This document shows, piece after piece, positions 1 to 11,396 of a stretch of DNA of 52,465 nucleotides. The DNA is from Brachionus koreanus (lineage: Eukaryota; Rotifera; Eurotatoria; Ploima; Brachionidae), in the NCBI GenBank assembly GCA_016987375.1, contig PJRA01000506.1:414233-466697 (forward strand), written 5' to 3'. The notes beneath the pieces were generated by a model that was given only the letters and a program-made list of their open reading frames with translations, did not search any database and had not been told where the DNA came from. A program made the translations under genes and the position numbers. Position 1 is the first letter of the stretch; each line of letters opens with the position of its first letter.

Positions 1-3000
1 AATCAAATGGATAATGAACTGCACAGTTACATTGATTGGATATGCAAAGCTGGTAAACTTAATATTTTTTAAGATTTTTAAAAATTGATTGTTATTGGAT
101 AGGATAGGATCCTAAAAGATCCCAAAAGATTTAAGATTCTTATGCTTTTCTTAATTTTTCTTAACACAAAATTTTTCATACTTATAAGATCTAAAAAGGA
201 TCAGTTAATTAAAACTCAGATTATAAGTCCGAGAAAATTTGTGTTAAGAAAATTCAAGAAAAGCATAAGAATCTTAAATCTTTTGGAATCTTTTAGGATC
301 CTATAACTTCCTGGATTAAGAACTTGACATGTCCTACTTAAGATTTTTATTAGGATTTGTTTATTGGGTAAAGTCTAATATAAAAATTGACTTCAATTAA
401 GACATAGTGAATTTTGGAACATAACACAAATAAAAATCTAAAATAAAATAGTTTTTTTCTAAAGGTCTAAAAATTGTTCTGTAAAATATACTAGTTGATA
501 CAAAATTTGTATCACCTAAATTTAATCTGAGCAAAATCTCAGCAATTTAGTTATAACAATTTTCTAATGTATACACTGTTTTACACAATTTTAAGAGTTT
601 TTACACAGACTAAATTTGAGTGATACAAATCTCTTATCAAGTGATACATTTAGCAGAACGGTTTTTTAATTCTTATTAAAAAAAAAACTAACTCAATTTA
701 GGATTTTTTTTTTATTCCTAAATTCACAATGCCCTCGACTAATTTATTTAAACATATTTAGTCTTAGGAAGCGACTAAGAATTGACACAAATATATTTAA
801 ATTTGAGTAAAAATATTTAAAATTTAATTTCAGACTTGAAAATTATGATTTTAATGAAATTTAAAAAAACAATTTTCCTGTCCTTTGAACCTTTATTACT
901 AAAAATAAATTTTAAACAAAATTTTTAAATAATAAAATTCTAAAAAATAGAGGAGGCAATTTTAACTGAGGAAAAAACCACCGAATTTGAGCGTCGTCAT
1001 ATAATGGAAAGTAAGAATATTAAAATTGTATATTTTAGATTTAAATTTTTTTAAATGAAAGCACGACGAAATTATGCAATGAAAAAAATGAAGCCTGGCG
1101 GTAAACAAAATAGTGAAGAAAACGAAGATGAAATGGACATGGACACTGCTTTTGGACGAAATGAAGGAAAATCTTCAAGCGATCCAAATTCTAAAGATAA
1201 AAATCTTTCTCGATGTTTTCGGTTTCATCGTCAAGAGCGTAGATTTAGATTTTTTGTTCGTAGAATGGTAAAAACCCAAGGCTTTTACTGGACTGTGATT
1301 GTTCTCGTATTTTTAAATTCATTGTGCGTGGCAGTGGAACACAATGACCAACCTAATTGGCTTACTGATTTCTTATTTTATACCGAATTTGTATTTCTTG
1401 CAACATTTATATGTGAAATGTTGATCAAACTTTACGGATTAGGCTCAAGAATATATTTTCATTCCTCATTCAATAAATTTGATTGCATTGTAATTGTTGG
1501 CAGCATATTTGAAGTCATTTTCACATATTTCTACCCAGATCAATCTTTTGGTATTTCAGTTTTGCGTTCACTTCGTTTGCTTCGCATATTCAAAGTCACA
1601 CGTTATTGGGCCTCTTTGAGAAACTTAGTCATATCACTTTTAAACTCAATGCGTTCAATTATCAGTCTTTTGTTTCTGCTCTTTTTATTCATTCTTATTT
1701 TTGCTTTACTAGGAATGCAATTATTTGGTGGAGAGTAAAAATATTAATTTTTCTTAACTTTTAAAAAAATGAGTATAAATTTTTTTAGATGGAATTTTGA
1801 AGACGAGACTCCTGCTGCTAATTTCAATAGATTCCCTATTGCTTTGTTGACTGTATTCCAAATTCTAACTGGAGAAGATTGGAATGAAATAATGTACAAT
1901 GGCATTCGGTCAAGAGGTGGACCATATTCTTGGGGAGCTCTAGCCAGCGTCTATTTTATAGTCCTTGTAATGTTTGGAAATTGTAAATATTTGAAATAAA
2001 ATTTTTAAAATCAGCTCTAATTTTTATGTACCTAGACACTTTGTTGAATGTGTTTTTGGCCATTGCTGTTGATAATTTGGCTACCGCACAAGAAATGACT
2101 AATGAACAAGAAGAAGCTGAGGCGATGGCAAAAGAACAAAAGGAAAAAATTGTTGCCAAGGAAGCAAATATGTTCTTACCGAATTTAATGGTGCAGCAAA
2201 ATGGACCAACTGCTGCCAATCCATCCAATGATGATAAAACAAAAAGTCAAAACAAAACAAATAATTCAGCCAGTCCACCAGTTCCATCTGATACATCGGC
2301 ACCAAATGCTATGACTAAATACGAAAAAAAAACAAGTGATGAGCTTAATGTGGAAAAAATGGTGTATCGAAAAGTTGATTTGGATTACATACCTGGTCTT
2401 GATGATGATTTAAAAGTTATACTACCAGCATCATTTGAAGCTTCTCTAGCTAATGGAGCTTTTGAACAAGTTGAAGAAAACACAAATACAGAAAAAAAAG
2501 TTGAATCACAAGAAAAGCCCAATGCAGAGCAAATAAATGAGGACGAAAGTGGACCACGTCCTATTCTACCTTATAGTTCTATGTTCATATTTGGAACAGA
2601 AAATTGTATCCGAAAAGCAATTCATTCTATAGTTACTTTGAGATACTTTGACACTTTAATAATGGCAGTAATTTGTGGAAGTTCAATTGCTTTGGCTACC
2701 GAAGATCCAGTTGACGAAAATTCGCCCAGAAACAAAATTCTAAATTATCTTGACTATGGATTTACAGCTGTTTTTACAGTAGAAATGGTTCTCAAAATAA
2801 TCGATTTAGGCGTAATTTTGCATCCAGGCTCTTATTTCAGAGACATATGGAATTTTCTAGATGCAACAGTAGTTATCTGTGCTCTTTTTGCATTTGCTTT
2901 TAGTGAATCAGAATCTGCGGGCAAAAATTTGAATACTATTAAATCATTGAGAGTCCTTCGTGTTCTTAGACCTTTGAAAACAATCAATAGAGTTCCCAAA

Positions 3001-6000
3001 CTAAAAGCTGTCTTTGATTGTGTTGTAAACTCTTTAAAAAATGTTTTTAATATTCTCATTGTGTATATGCTTTTTAATTTCATTTTTGCTGTCATTGCAG
3101 TTCAGTTGTTCCGAGGTAAATTTTTCTATTGCACCGATTTATCAAAACTAACCGAACACGAATGTCAGGGACAATTTTTTTCTTATACAGATGACCCAAC
3201 AATTCCAACAATAGAACAACGCAAGTGGCAACGATGGGAATTTCATTATGATAATGTATTTTTTGCATTTTTGTCTCTTTTTACTGTGCAAACTGGAGAA
3301 GGCTGGCCGGCGTAATTTTTCCTACTAATTTTTCATCCAATAAATATATTCAATTAATTTTTGTTATTTTAAGAATTTTGCAGCATTCAATCGAGTCGAC
3401 TAAAGTTGGATATGGACCATTACCGCAAAACAGAATGGAAATGGCCTTTTTCTACATAATCTACTTTATAGTGTTTCCTTTCTTTTTTGTTAATATATTC
3501 GTGGCCTTGATAATTATTACGTTTCAAGAGCAGGGAGAGCAAGAACTTGAAGAAGCAGAAATAAACAAAAATCAAGTAAGAAATAGTTATTAACTCTTTA
3601 ATTTATGAAGTTACTGACTGGCCATAAAATGTCATTTCCATCATGATTAAAAAAGAATATTGATAAAATTTTTATTATTTGATATCCGGTCAATATTGTT
3701 CAAAAAAAAAAATTAAAGTCTCAAAACATTTTCGGAACAAACATGTAATGTTGGTCTTAACACTAGAAGCACCAAGCATTTTTTCATGTTTTTTTTAATT
3801 CAAAAATATTTAAAAAAAAGTCCAAACGAGTCATTTTACTCGTTTGGACTTTTTTTGGTGCTTCTAGTGTTAATTATAAATATGGCATTTAGAATTTTTA
3901 TAATTATTAATGTCTGGAAAAATTCTAAATGCATCTAAAAAGATCTTAAATTAACAAAAATGTTCTCATTATGGCATCATTATAAACAAAAAATTGAAAA
4001 AAAAAAATTTTTTTTTTTAATTTTGATCATTTTTTTTTCAGAAATCTTGTATGGACTTTGCAATCAATGCTAAACCAATTGAGCGCTATGTACCAAAAAA
4101 TAAAGAGTCAATTAGCTACAAAATTTGGCAGTTTGTGGTGTCACCTGGTTTCGAATACTTTATTCTATTTCTGATTACTTGTAATACTATTATTTTGATG
4201 ATGAAGTGGCATAACCAATCTGATGACATAAAAGCAGTTTTGAAATATCTCAACATTATTTTTACATCTTTGTTCACAATTGAGTCTATTTTAAAAATCG
4301 CTGCTTTCGGATTTAAAGACTACTTTCGCGATCCTTGGAATATTTTTGATTTTATTACTGTGATTGGGTCAATTACAGATGTTGTGGTATCAGAGCTAAG
4401 TGAAATTTCCCGAAACATAAAAAATGAGCTAAAAGGTCCATATTCTTATTTACCAATTTCAAATCAAAACCAGAAAAAAATAGCTACAATAAATTTGGGA
4501 TTCTTGCGTTTATTTAGAGCTGCTCGATTAATAAAACTATTGCGCCAAGGCTATACAATTAGAATACTTCTATGGACTTTTGTTCAATCATTCAAAGCAC
4601 TTCCTTATGTATGTCTTCTAATTGCAATGCTTTTTTTTATCTATGCAATAATTGGAATGCAAGTATTTGGAAATGTAAAGTTAGACTCGGAAGGCGCTAT
4701 TAACAGACATAATAATTTTCAAAATTTTCCTCAAGCTCTAATGCTCCTTTTTAGATGTGCCACTGGCGAAAATTGGCAACAAATAATGCGATCATGTTTG
4801 GGAGGATCTGAATGTGAGCCAAAACCATCAGAGCAAAACTTAGAAACTAATGTCAATACAAATAAGCATTTTCAATTTATTTCCAATTCTGGTAAAAAAT
4901 GTGGTTTAGATTTTGCATATGCTTATTTTTGCAGTTTTGTTTTTCTATCTTCTTTTCTAATGTTGAATTTGTTTGTAGCAGTTATAATGGACAATTTTGA
5001 TTATTTGACCAGAGATTCGTCGATTCTTGGAGCTCATCATTTGGATGAGTATATAAGGGCATGGGCTGACATAGACCCGAGTGGATCAGGAAAAGTTTTC
5101 TATAAGGATATGTATAAAATGTTGCTCAATATGGAGCCACCTGTTGGATTTGGTGCCAAGTGTCCCAGAATTTTAGCTTATAGAAGACTGATTAGAATGA
5201 ATATGCCAGTTGATCAAGATGGAAAAGTTCATTTTACAACAACTTTATTTGCTTTGATTCGAGAGTCACTTGGGATAAAAATGAGACAAGATGCTGACGA
5301 AATGGACAAAGCTGATGAAGAATTAAGAGACACAATTCGAAAGCTATGGCCATTGCAATCTGCTAAAAAGATGGATATTTTAGTTCCTCCAAAATCAGAG
5401 CTTTATGGAACCCAAGGTAAAAGAAAGCTCACTGTTGGAAAAATATATGCGGGAATGTTGATCCTAGAAAATTATAGATCTTATAAACAATCTTTGGAAA
5501 AATATGGAGAAGCTAGACCGGTATTTTTAGATATTATTTTTTTAATATATTCAAAAATGAATGTCCTTTTTTAATTATAAGCGTCAATCTTCCTTTTTCA
5601 ACAAAATAATGGGCGTAGTTAGAAGCAATGCATCACAAAACAAATCTAATAGTACTTTGAATATTGATGAGTTTGATACTGGATCGAAAAGAAATTCTTT
5701 TTTTAAAAGAAATTCATTCAAGGTAAATTCATTAAAAGCTTAAAATGATGTTTAAATAATAATCGCAAATAAATATCTGATTATTAAATCAAACATTTTT
5801 TAACTTTGAAATTTACTAGAAATATTTTTTTTTAAATTATTCTGCTCTTTAATGATTTAAATAAATTTCATAGATTATTAAAATTTTAATTAATTTTTTT
5901 TTAAGAAAAATAATCAAAATGATCAATCGATTATAAATGAAAGAACTAATGATTTAAATCCAATGAAATCATTTACTAAGTCTAATTCAGCTATAAAAAT

Positions 6001-7855
6001 AAAAGATAATTTTGTAAGTATTCGACATAAATTTTCCTTAAAGCAAATAATTAATTAATTTCATAATTCTTTAAATCGAAAAAAAAACTTTTTCATCATA
6101 ATTCATATATCTGTTAATTAATAAAATTTTCTAGTTTTGCAAAAGAAATTTGAAAAAAAATTCCAAAATTGCATTAAATATTTTATTTTAAAATTTCAAT
6201 TTTAATTCTATTTTTTAATTTAAATTTGATTATTTATTTAATTTAGCATTAGTAAAAACTAAGTTGAATTCAAATAAAACATTATTTAAAAAAAAAAAAC
6301 TTTGATTAAATTGATAAATTTGAATCAAAAATTTTAATTAAAAAGAGTTTTATTTGTTTTCGTTTAAAACTTGTTTCTCAAAGTTTATCAGCTTTTACAA
6401 AATTGGTATCACACAAATTTTTGCTGTAAAAAAACTCTGTAAGCCTGCAAAGCACTATAACACTAAACATTAAGAACTTATTTAAATTAGGTTACAGATT
6501 TTTTGATGAATCATTTTAGGCTGATACTTTGTTTTAATCACTTTTTTTCAGAACAAACGTTAAACGAAAACAAAATAAGTTTTTTCAATTTCAATTTTAA
6601 AGTTTTGATTTTTAATTCAAAAATTCCCAATGCCTTTTATTTTTCTACACATTTTCAATTTTAATAATTGCAGTAAAGTTGAAAATCAGATTATTTTTTT
6701 TATTTAAGACAACCTCAGACAAAACGGAGCAGAACTCTCAAATTCAAAAAGATCAAAAAATTGAACAATTTGATTTAGAAAATTTCAAATCTGATGGATA
6801 TGATTCTTCTCATTTGAGAGTACCAACTTTAAATCCAAATAAAAGTCCATCGATAGTTAATTTATCTGCTAAAACACCTCTTGTTCGCGATTTAAATGTT
6901 GGTTACCAATCGACCGATGAAACATCTAGACTTACCAGAAATCATGCTTTTGAACTTTCATTTAAAGAATCATCATCAGATCAAAAAGCGTTGATAAAAG
7001 TAATAGTTTTATTTTTTATTGAAATAATTTTATTAAATTGATTTAATGAATAAGGAACAAAATTTATCTAAAAAAGAAATTCAGGATCAAGACAATAGAG
7101 AAAATTTTATTGAATTAAACACCATGAATTATATAAAAAATCAAGGAGAACCAACAAATCGTGGTATAAGCCCTACTCTCTACCAAAAGCGTCCTCCACC
7201 AGCCCCTGTATACCATCCAGCAAGAAATAATAATTTCGACATGTCCAAAACGGTATCTTCTATTGTAGATAATTGGGAAGCTGATTTGGCGAAGCATGTT
7301 AAACGCCGACCTTCTGGTCAATTCGAATCATATCCTCATCCTCTTTTAGCCGCAGCTTTAATGGAAGATAAAAAACATCCTGTTAGGTTACCAAGCATTG
7401 AATCAAAGGGTCTTAAAAATTATTTGTATAAGAAAAAACTTAGCAATGAGAGCAACAAATTGAGCAATTCTCCATCAATATCTCCAAGTTATTCAAACTC
7501 AATTTCTCGCTCGCCTTCGCCAATGGAGCAAAGATATTCAAATAAAGCAAATTCTAGATCTCCAAGTCCATTATTTAAGCCAAATTTAGAGTATAGCCAA
7601 AATAGAAAACTTCCTACACTCCCATCAAACAGCCAAAAACAACCATTCCACAACGAATTAATAGGCAAAAATAAAGGAAAGCCAACAAATGAAGAAATGA
7701 TGCCAATTAATGCAAAGAAACTACCATTAGTGAATAATAGAAATTTTAAAAATCAAGCTAATTTTGGCTTTAAAAATGGTGAAATCAAATACGATTACGA
7801 AAATTCAGCAATATATGAAGAAGGTGATTCGGATCAAAATGAACTTTGGTTTTGA
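1..7855 (+). CDS. Cav2: Cav2-type voltage-gated calcium channel alpha-1 subunit, 3' part (11 exons)
   Basis: Pore subunit of a presynaptic-type high-voltage-activated Ca2+ channel in the plasma membrane; 5' exons lie outside the window. Exons by GT-AG and frame: 1-52, 951-1010, 1062-1734, 1789-1982, 2036-3311, 3374-3575, 4042-5520, 5582-5722, 5906-6013, 6709-6999, 7055-7855 (1758 codons plus TGA). Exon 1 is the end of the I-II linker AID helix ([13 protein letters not shown]), the Cav-beta site. Domains II-IV follow, with S4 arginine arrays and filter sequences LTGEDW, QTGEGW and ATGENW, so Glu in all three visible repeats (Ca2+, not Na+). The C-terminus has an EF hand ([10 protein letters not shown]) and an IQ-like helix [11 protein letters not shown], closer to Cav2 IYAAMMI than Cav1 FLIQDYF. 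A proline motif KRPPPAP (+xxPxxP, as in RIM-BP ligands) follows, and the end is NELWF. Cav2 identity is inference from these motifs. Poly(A) signal AATAAA at 8030-8035. Confidence 0.93.
107..301. repeat. Palindromic MITE-like element in Cav2 intron 1
   Basis: Two inverted arms of roughly 65-70 bp, starting and ending in GGATCC (107-112 and 296-301), share a long near-identical core (AAAAGATTTAAGATTCTTAT, then GCTTTTCTT and CTTAACACAAA). They flank a spacer of about 58 bp. Both ends abut TA (105-106 and 302-303), as expected for Tc1/mariner-type target duplication. There is no coding capacity, so it would be a non-autonomous element. Arms are seen in the sequence; the superfamily is inferred. 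Confidence 0.8.
497..640. repeat. Imperfect inverted repeat in Cav2 intron 1
   Basis: Left arm TTTGTATCACCTAAATTTA (about 507-526) matches the reverse complement of the right arm AAATTTGAGTGATACAAA (about 612-629) with a few mismatches. The left end is itself palindromic (GATACAAAATTTGTATC, 497-513). Probably an older MITE-like insertion; no target duplication is evident. Confidence 0.45.
3757..3873. repeat. piggyBac-like MITE in Cav2 intron 6
   Basis: TTAA at both borders (3757-3760 and 3870-3873) with terminal inverted repeats CACTAGAAGCACCAA, matched on the right by TTGGTGCTTCTAGTG. The right half contains a second hairpin, AGTCCAAACGAGT / ACTCGTTTGGACT, around 3819-3851. TTAA targets and C-A/C-C-TAGAA ends are typical of piggyBac-type elements. 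At 117 bp it has no coding capacity. Structure is seen directly; the family is inferred. Confidence 0.8.
6341..6586. repeat. MITE-like inverted repeat in Cav2 intron 9
   Basis: The left arm (about 6346-6395) contains TTTGTTTTCGTTTAAAAC. The right arm (about 6550-6586) contains GTTAAACGAAAACAAAATAA, its near reverse complement. Inner blocks TTTATCAGC and GCTGATACTTTG also pair. This suggests an imperfect terminal inverted repeat of about 40-60 bp around a unique centre. No clear target duplication. Confidence 0.55.
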
Positions 7856-8396
7856 TTCTATCGATTCTTACTAAAATGATTCAAAATTATTTAATAGTTT
7901 AGAAAAAAATAATTTATTTTTTGATGATTTTTTTAAGTAATATTAAATCAAATCTAAGCTTATTTTTTGATAATTTAAAAGTAATTTTGGCAATTTCACA
8001 ATGATTTTTTTTAAAAGTGACATTTTTTCAATAAAACTTTTGAAAAAATAAGACTAATAATTTAGATCAAAAATTTTAACAATTCAAATATAGATATCAT
8101 ACCAAACAGCAAATATTCTATTTAGTTATTTTAATTTATAGCAATTAAAAGTTGATAAATAATTACTACAAATCAAAAAAATAATCCATTTAATAAAATC
8201 AAATAAAAAGAATAACATCAAAATTTTTAAGTTTATTCAGAAATTTAAACTCAGTTTTAATTTTAGAATTTTTTTAAATATCTTTCATAAATAGGTTTAA
8301 TTTAATTTTCAAAAAAAATTCAAAAACTATTAATAATTTATTTTTAGTATCTTATTTTTCTAAAAAAAGTATTTAAGTTAATATCTAAAAAAATTT
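7856..8396. other. Cav2 3' flank
   Basis: AT-rich sequence between the Cav2 stop and the tRNA gene. It contains AATAAA at 8030-8035, a plausible poly(A) signal about 175 nt after the stop. Nothing else recognised. Confidence 0.6.
8387..8393 (-). terminator. RNA polymerase III terminator of tRNA-Leu
   Basis: Seven T residues on the minus strand, 3 nt past the tRNA 3' end; an oligo-T run is the Pol III stop signal. Confidence 0.85.
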
Positions 8397-8504
8397 GACA
8401 GCAGTGGGATTTGAACCCACGCCAGTATACACTGACCAGAACACACATTACTAGTTATGTTTCAAACTTGAGTCTGGCGCCTTAGACCACTCGGCCATAC
8501 TGTC
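8397..8504 (-). tRNA. tRNA-Leu-CAA: tRNA-Leu(CAA) with a 25-nt intron
   Basis: On the minus strand the gene reads GACAGTATGGCCGAGTGGTC at its 5' end and GTGGGTTCAAATCCCAC in the T arm. The acceptor stem is GACAGTA paired with TGCTGTC. The A box (TGGCCGAGTGG) and B box (GGTTCAAATCC) are canonical. Anticodon stem CCAGA/TCTGG encloses anticodon CAA at 8468-8470. A 25-nt intron (8442-8466) follows the purine at position 37, the canonical site, as in other animal tRNA-Leu(CAA) genes. A long variable arm fits leucine. Confidence 0.97.
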
Positions 8505-8841
8505 TTATAGTATTTTTGCCTCTGAATTTGAAATAAAAATTATTTTAGAAATTTATTTTATTGATATTTTTGCATTTTCAACAAAAAAATGCCTAAAAAT
8601 ATATTAGATTAAAATTTTAGTTTTGTAAATTTGATATATGTAGAACATATTTTTTATTACACTTTGAGATAAAATATAGATTGAAATAAATTATTAGCTA
8701 ATTTTTTTATATTTTACAAACGGTCTATTAAATTTTTAAATCATTTAAAGGAAAATCAAATTAGCGATTATTGATATCAAATTCTTTTTTGGTTGAGACT
8801 AGATTTACTCCTTATTCGGAGATAAACTAACTTTTTTAATT

Positions 8842-9070
8842 GTTATTTACAAGAAAAAAGGTAGTAAAACAAATCCTGAAAACTACCGTCCAATATCGCT
8901 ACTATCAATAATATTTAAATTGCTGTTATATTGGAAAATATCATAATCTCAGACTTCAGTGCTTAATTCTTAAGCTCTTGAAAGATTAAATTATTAAAAA
9001 AAATTAGATAGATACAGAATTTATAGGAAGACAAATGAATAAATCTATTTTGCTTCGATGTAAAATTAAT
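8842..9070 (+). pseudogene. LINE reverse transcriptase relic
   Basis: Translation from 8844 reads IYKKKGSKTNPENYRPISLL, the well-known NYRPISLLS block of non-LTR retrotransposon reverse transcriptase, followed by IIFKLL. It then decays through stops and frame changes. Only a short relic remains; the rest of the element is not recognisable. Confidence 0.75.
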
Positions 9071-10719
9071 TCATATGACGCTTAATAATAATTTCATTTA
9101 TTTGAATCTGAATACAGTTTAAACAAATTAGCATCTATTATACAAAGATGAGAAAATTATTTTAAATAAATCAGTAAAAAATTTAAATATTATCAGTATG
9201 TTTTAAATTATTAGATAAGTATTTTATTATTTTGATAATTATTTAATATATGTTAAGTAAAGTTAAATCTGAATTTTAGTCACGAAACAAGGCATTAAAA
9301 GTAAAATTAATCTCAATACGAAAAAATAAGGGAAATTTTGTAGATCATCATTTTCAGGTCATTTTTAACTGTTTATTCTTAAATTAATTTTTTAGCTAGT
9401 TTCGAAATAATAAATAAAAATCATGAAATTATTTAAATACTTAAGTTTAATTAAATGGTGTTAGATCTTAATCTAATGCTTAATAAATCACGACAGCTCG
9501 ACACAAAAAACACGCGAATGAAATACTAAAGTTATGAAACAAAAATTACCATTGAGCTAAAAATGTACTTAGACTCTATTATAGCAGACACTTCTATCTT
9601 TTTTTTTATCTCAACTAGGTTCGGTATTATAAGAAACCAAATTAAATATTTAAAAAAAACAATAAATAAATCGAAAAGAATTTCGAATAAAGTGTTAAAG
9701 AAAACAATTAATTTATGTTATGAGCACGGTTTGTTAAACAAATTTCTATTTTATTTAATTCGGAAGTCTTTTATTCCAATCAAGCTAAAATTCAAATAAT
9801 TTGAATTTAATTTTTTGTTTTAGTGTTGGAATTTAACTTTGATTGATTATAGAAGCTAAATGAATTTTTAATTCAACAATTTACATCCATTTTAATTACA
9901 TTAGAATTTTATTTCAAAAAGACTTGGATCTCATATGCTATTCGTTCTTAACTGATCGTTTTTCAAATTATTTATTTATTTCCTAATATAATTACAAATC
10001 AAATGTCTCTAAAATAAGTGTATCTTGAGTATCAAAATTAAATTAAAAAAAAATAATAATTTAAAATATCTTAAATTTTGAATTTTACTTTAAGTGATTG
10101 AAAATAAATGAAAATAGACTGAAGCTATAAGTTTAATTTAAAAGATAAAATATTGTTTTATCTATTTTTTCTACTGATTTGTGTTGTGAGTTGATTCTTT
10201 ATCAAAAATAATCAAAGAATATCTTGATTTCCTAAATTTTTTATGAATAAAATAAAAAAATGAAGCTTAGAAATGTTTCAAAATATCAAAAATTTGCGAT
10301 GAAATTTAATCATGCATTTAAAATGCTTTGATCATTTTTTAAAAATGAAATTTGATCAAAAATTTTATTTTGCCCAAAATTTTTGTTTCTTGAAATTTTA
10401 CATTATAATTAATTGAATTTATTTTCAATTTAATTAGCTTATTAGTTTATTTAAATAAATTTATATATATATATGGCATAATTGATGACATACACCGTTG
10501 TTTACACTACTATATCTGTGAATTACTTTATATACATATTAATATATGTATTTTTTTTAATTTGATTAGATGATTAAATGAATAAGAGAAAAAAATTTAT
10601 ATTTTACTATTTCAATTATTTTTAAAACAAAAAAAATGTTGTCTTTTCTCTCGATCTTTAATATATTCGACTTTTTTGGATGTTTTTTGTATAAATGAAA
10701 AATACTTAATTTTTGAAAA
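9071..10719. other. AT-rich intergenic region
   Basis: No convincing gene. The short open frame at 9563-9799 is low-complexity and lacks domain or splice support. A segment near 10513-10597 is a copy of one at 48770-48847 (listed separately). Confidence 0.5.
10513..10597. repeat. Short dispersed repeat, copy A (3' of ASCL-like gene)
   Basis: Shares TCTGTGAATTACTTTATAT and GATGATTAAATGAATAAG-like blocks, in the same order and orientation, with 48770-48847. The copies differ mainly by a small indel. It lies 220-300 bp beyond the stop of the bHLH gene, just past its likely poly(A) signal. Confidence 0.6.
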
Positions 10720-10816
10720 TTTATTGAAAAACTATAAATATTCTTTCATTAAATTAAATAATAAAATTATTTACAAATTCTGTACACATGTTTTTTTTTC
10801 TAATTTTTTCTAATAA

Positions 10817-11347
10817 CTAATAAAAAGAATAATTAGACGAAGAAGAACTAGTTGGACTGTATACATATTCATTTGAGTTCAAAGATGAAACACCTGGAGG
10901 AAGCTGATTAAAACAAATATCTTGGTTGCTACCAACACTGTTAAAATAATGATAGTCATAAGGATTTATTTGAATTTCTGTCTTGATTCTTTTAAGAGAA
11001 TTGTCTTCTCCCATTACTTGTTGATAATTTTGATTGTTAGTTTGTTCTAGAAGCTCAGTTAATTGTTTTATGTACAAAGAAGCGTATTTCAGCGTTTCGA
11101 CTTTGCTTAATTTTCGTTGGTTTGCACAAGGCTTATTTTCATCTACAAAAAGCTCGTAGGGTATGTGTTCCCGAAGAATTTCGAAACAATTGTTAATAAA
11201 CTTGACTCTGTTCCTCTCTCTGGCATTTCTCTTAGTAGTTCCTTGTTTAACTTGTTTTCGACCACCTTTATTTCGCGGCACGTCGTCAAAAGCCGAATAG
11301 CAAAAATTGCTCGGATAAAAATATTGTTCAGATTGTTGATTCAACAT
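10817..11347 (-). CDS. ASCL: Achaete-scute family bHLH transcription factor
   Basis: A 176-residue intronless gene. The bHLH domain spans residues 39-103: basic region KRNARERNRVKFINN (E44 and R47 are the usual E-box contacts), helix 1 CFEILREHIP, and helix 2 KLSKVETLKYASLYIKQL. The RNARERNRVK, LREH and SKVETL combination is characteristic of achaete-scute proteins, proneural factors that bind DNA as heterodimers with E proteins. The loop (about residues 64-79) is longer than the usual NGAANKK-type loop and carries extra acidic and polar residues. The C-terminus is Ser/Tyr-rich and lacks a recognisable DFTNWF-type tail. The start ATG (11345-11347) is the first after the TATA box; AATAAA is at 10720-10725 on the minus strand. 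Exact subfamily (ASCL1, 3 or 4) is not resolvable by eye. Confidence 0.93.
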   Translation of the reverse strand: MLNQQSEQYFYPSNFCYSAFDDVPRNKGGRKQVKQGTTKRNARERNRVKFINNCFEILREHIPYELFVDENKPCANQRKLSKVETLKYASLYIKQLTELLEQTNNQNYQQVMGEDNSLKRIKTEIQINPYDYHYFNSVGSNQDICFNQLPPGVSSLNSNEYVYSPTSSSSSNYSFY

Positions 11348-11369
11348 TTTTAGCAGCTAACTAATTTTT

Positions 11370-11375
11370 CACGTG
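11370..11375. promoter_or_regulatory. CACGTG E-box near predicted ASCL start
   Basis: A palindromic CACGTG E-box at the predicted transcription start. It is a class B (Myc/Max, USF-like) E-box rather than the CAGCTG type bound by ASCL, so simple autoregulation is not implied. Confidence 0.4.
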
Positions 11376-11396
11376 GGATTTTAAAATGTTTACATG

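Noticed and set aside
9563..9799. 78-codon open frame on the plus strand
   Set aside because: Lys/Ile/Asn/Leu-rich low-complexity translation of AT-rich DNA, no domain, no splice or poly(A) context.
11117..11353. Plus-strand open frame antisense to the bHLH gene
   Set aside because: Pure shadow of the ASCL-like coding sequence; no homology in this frame.
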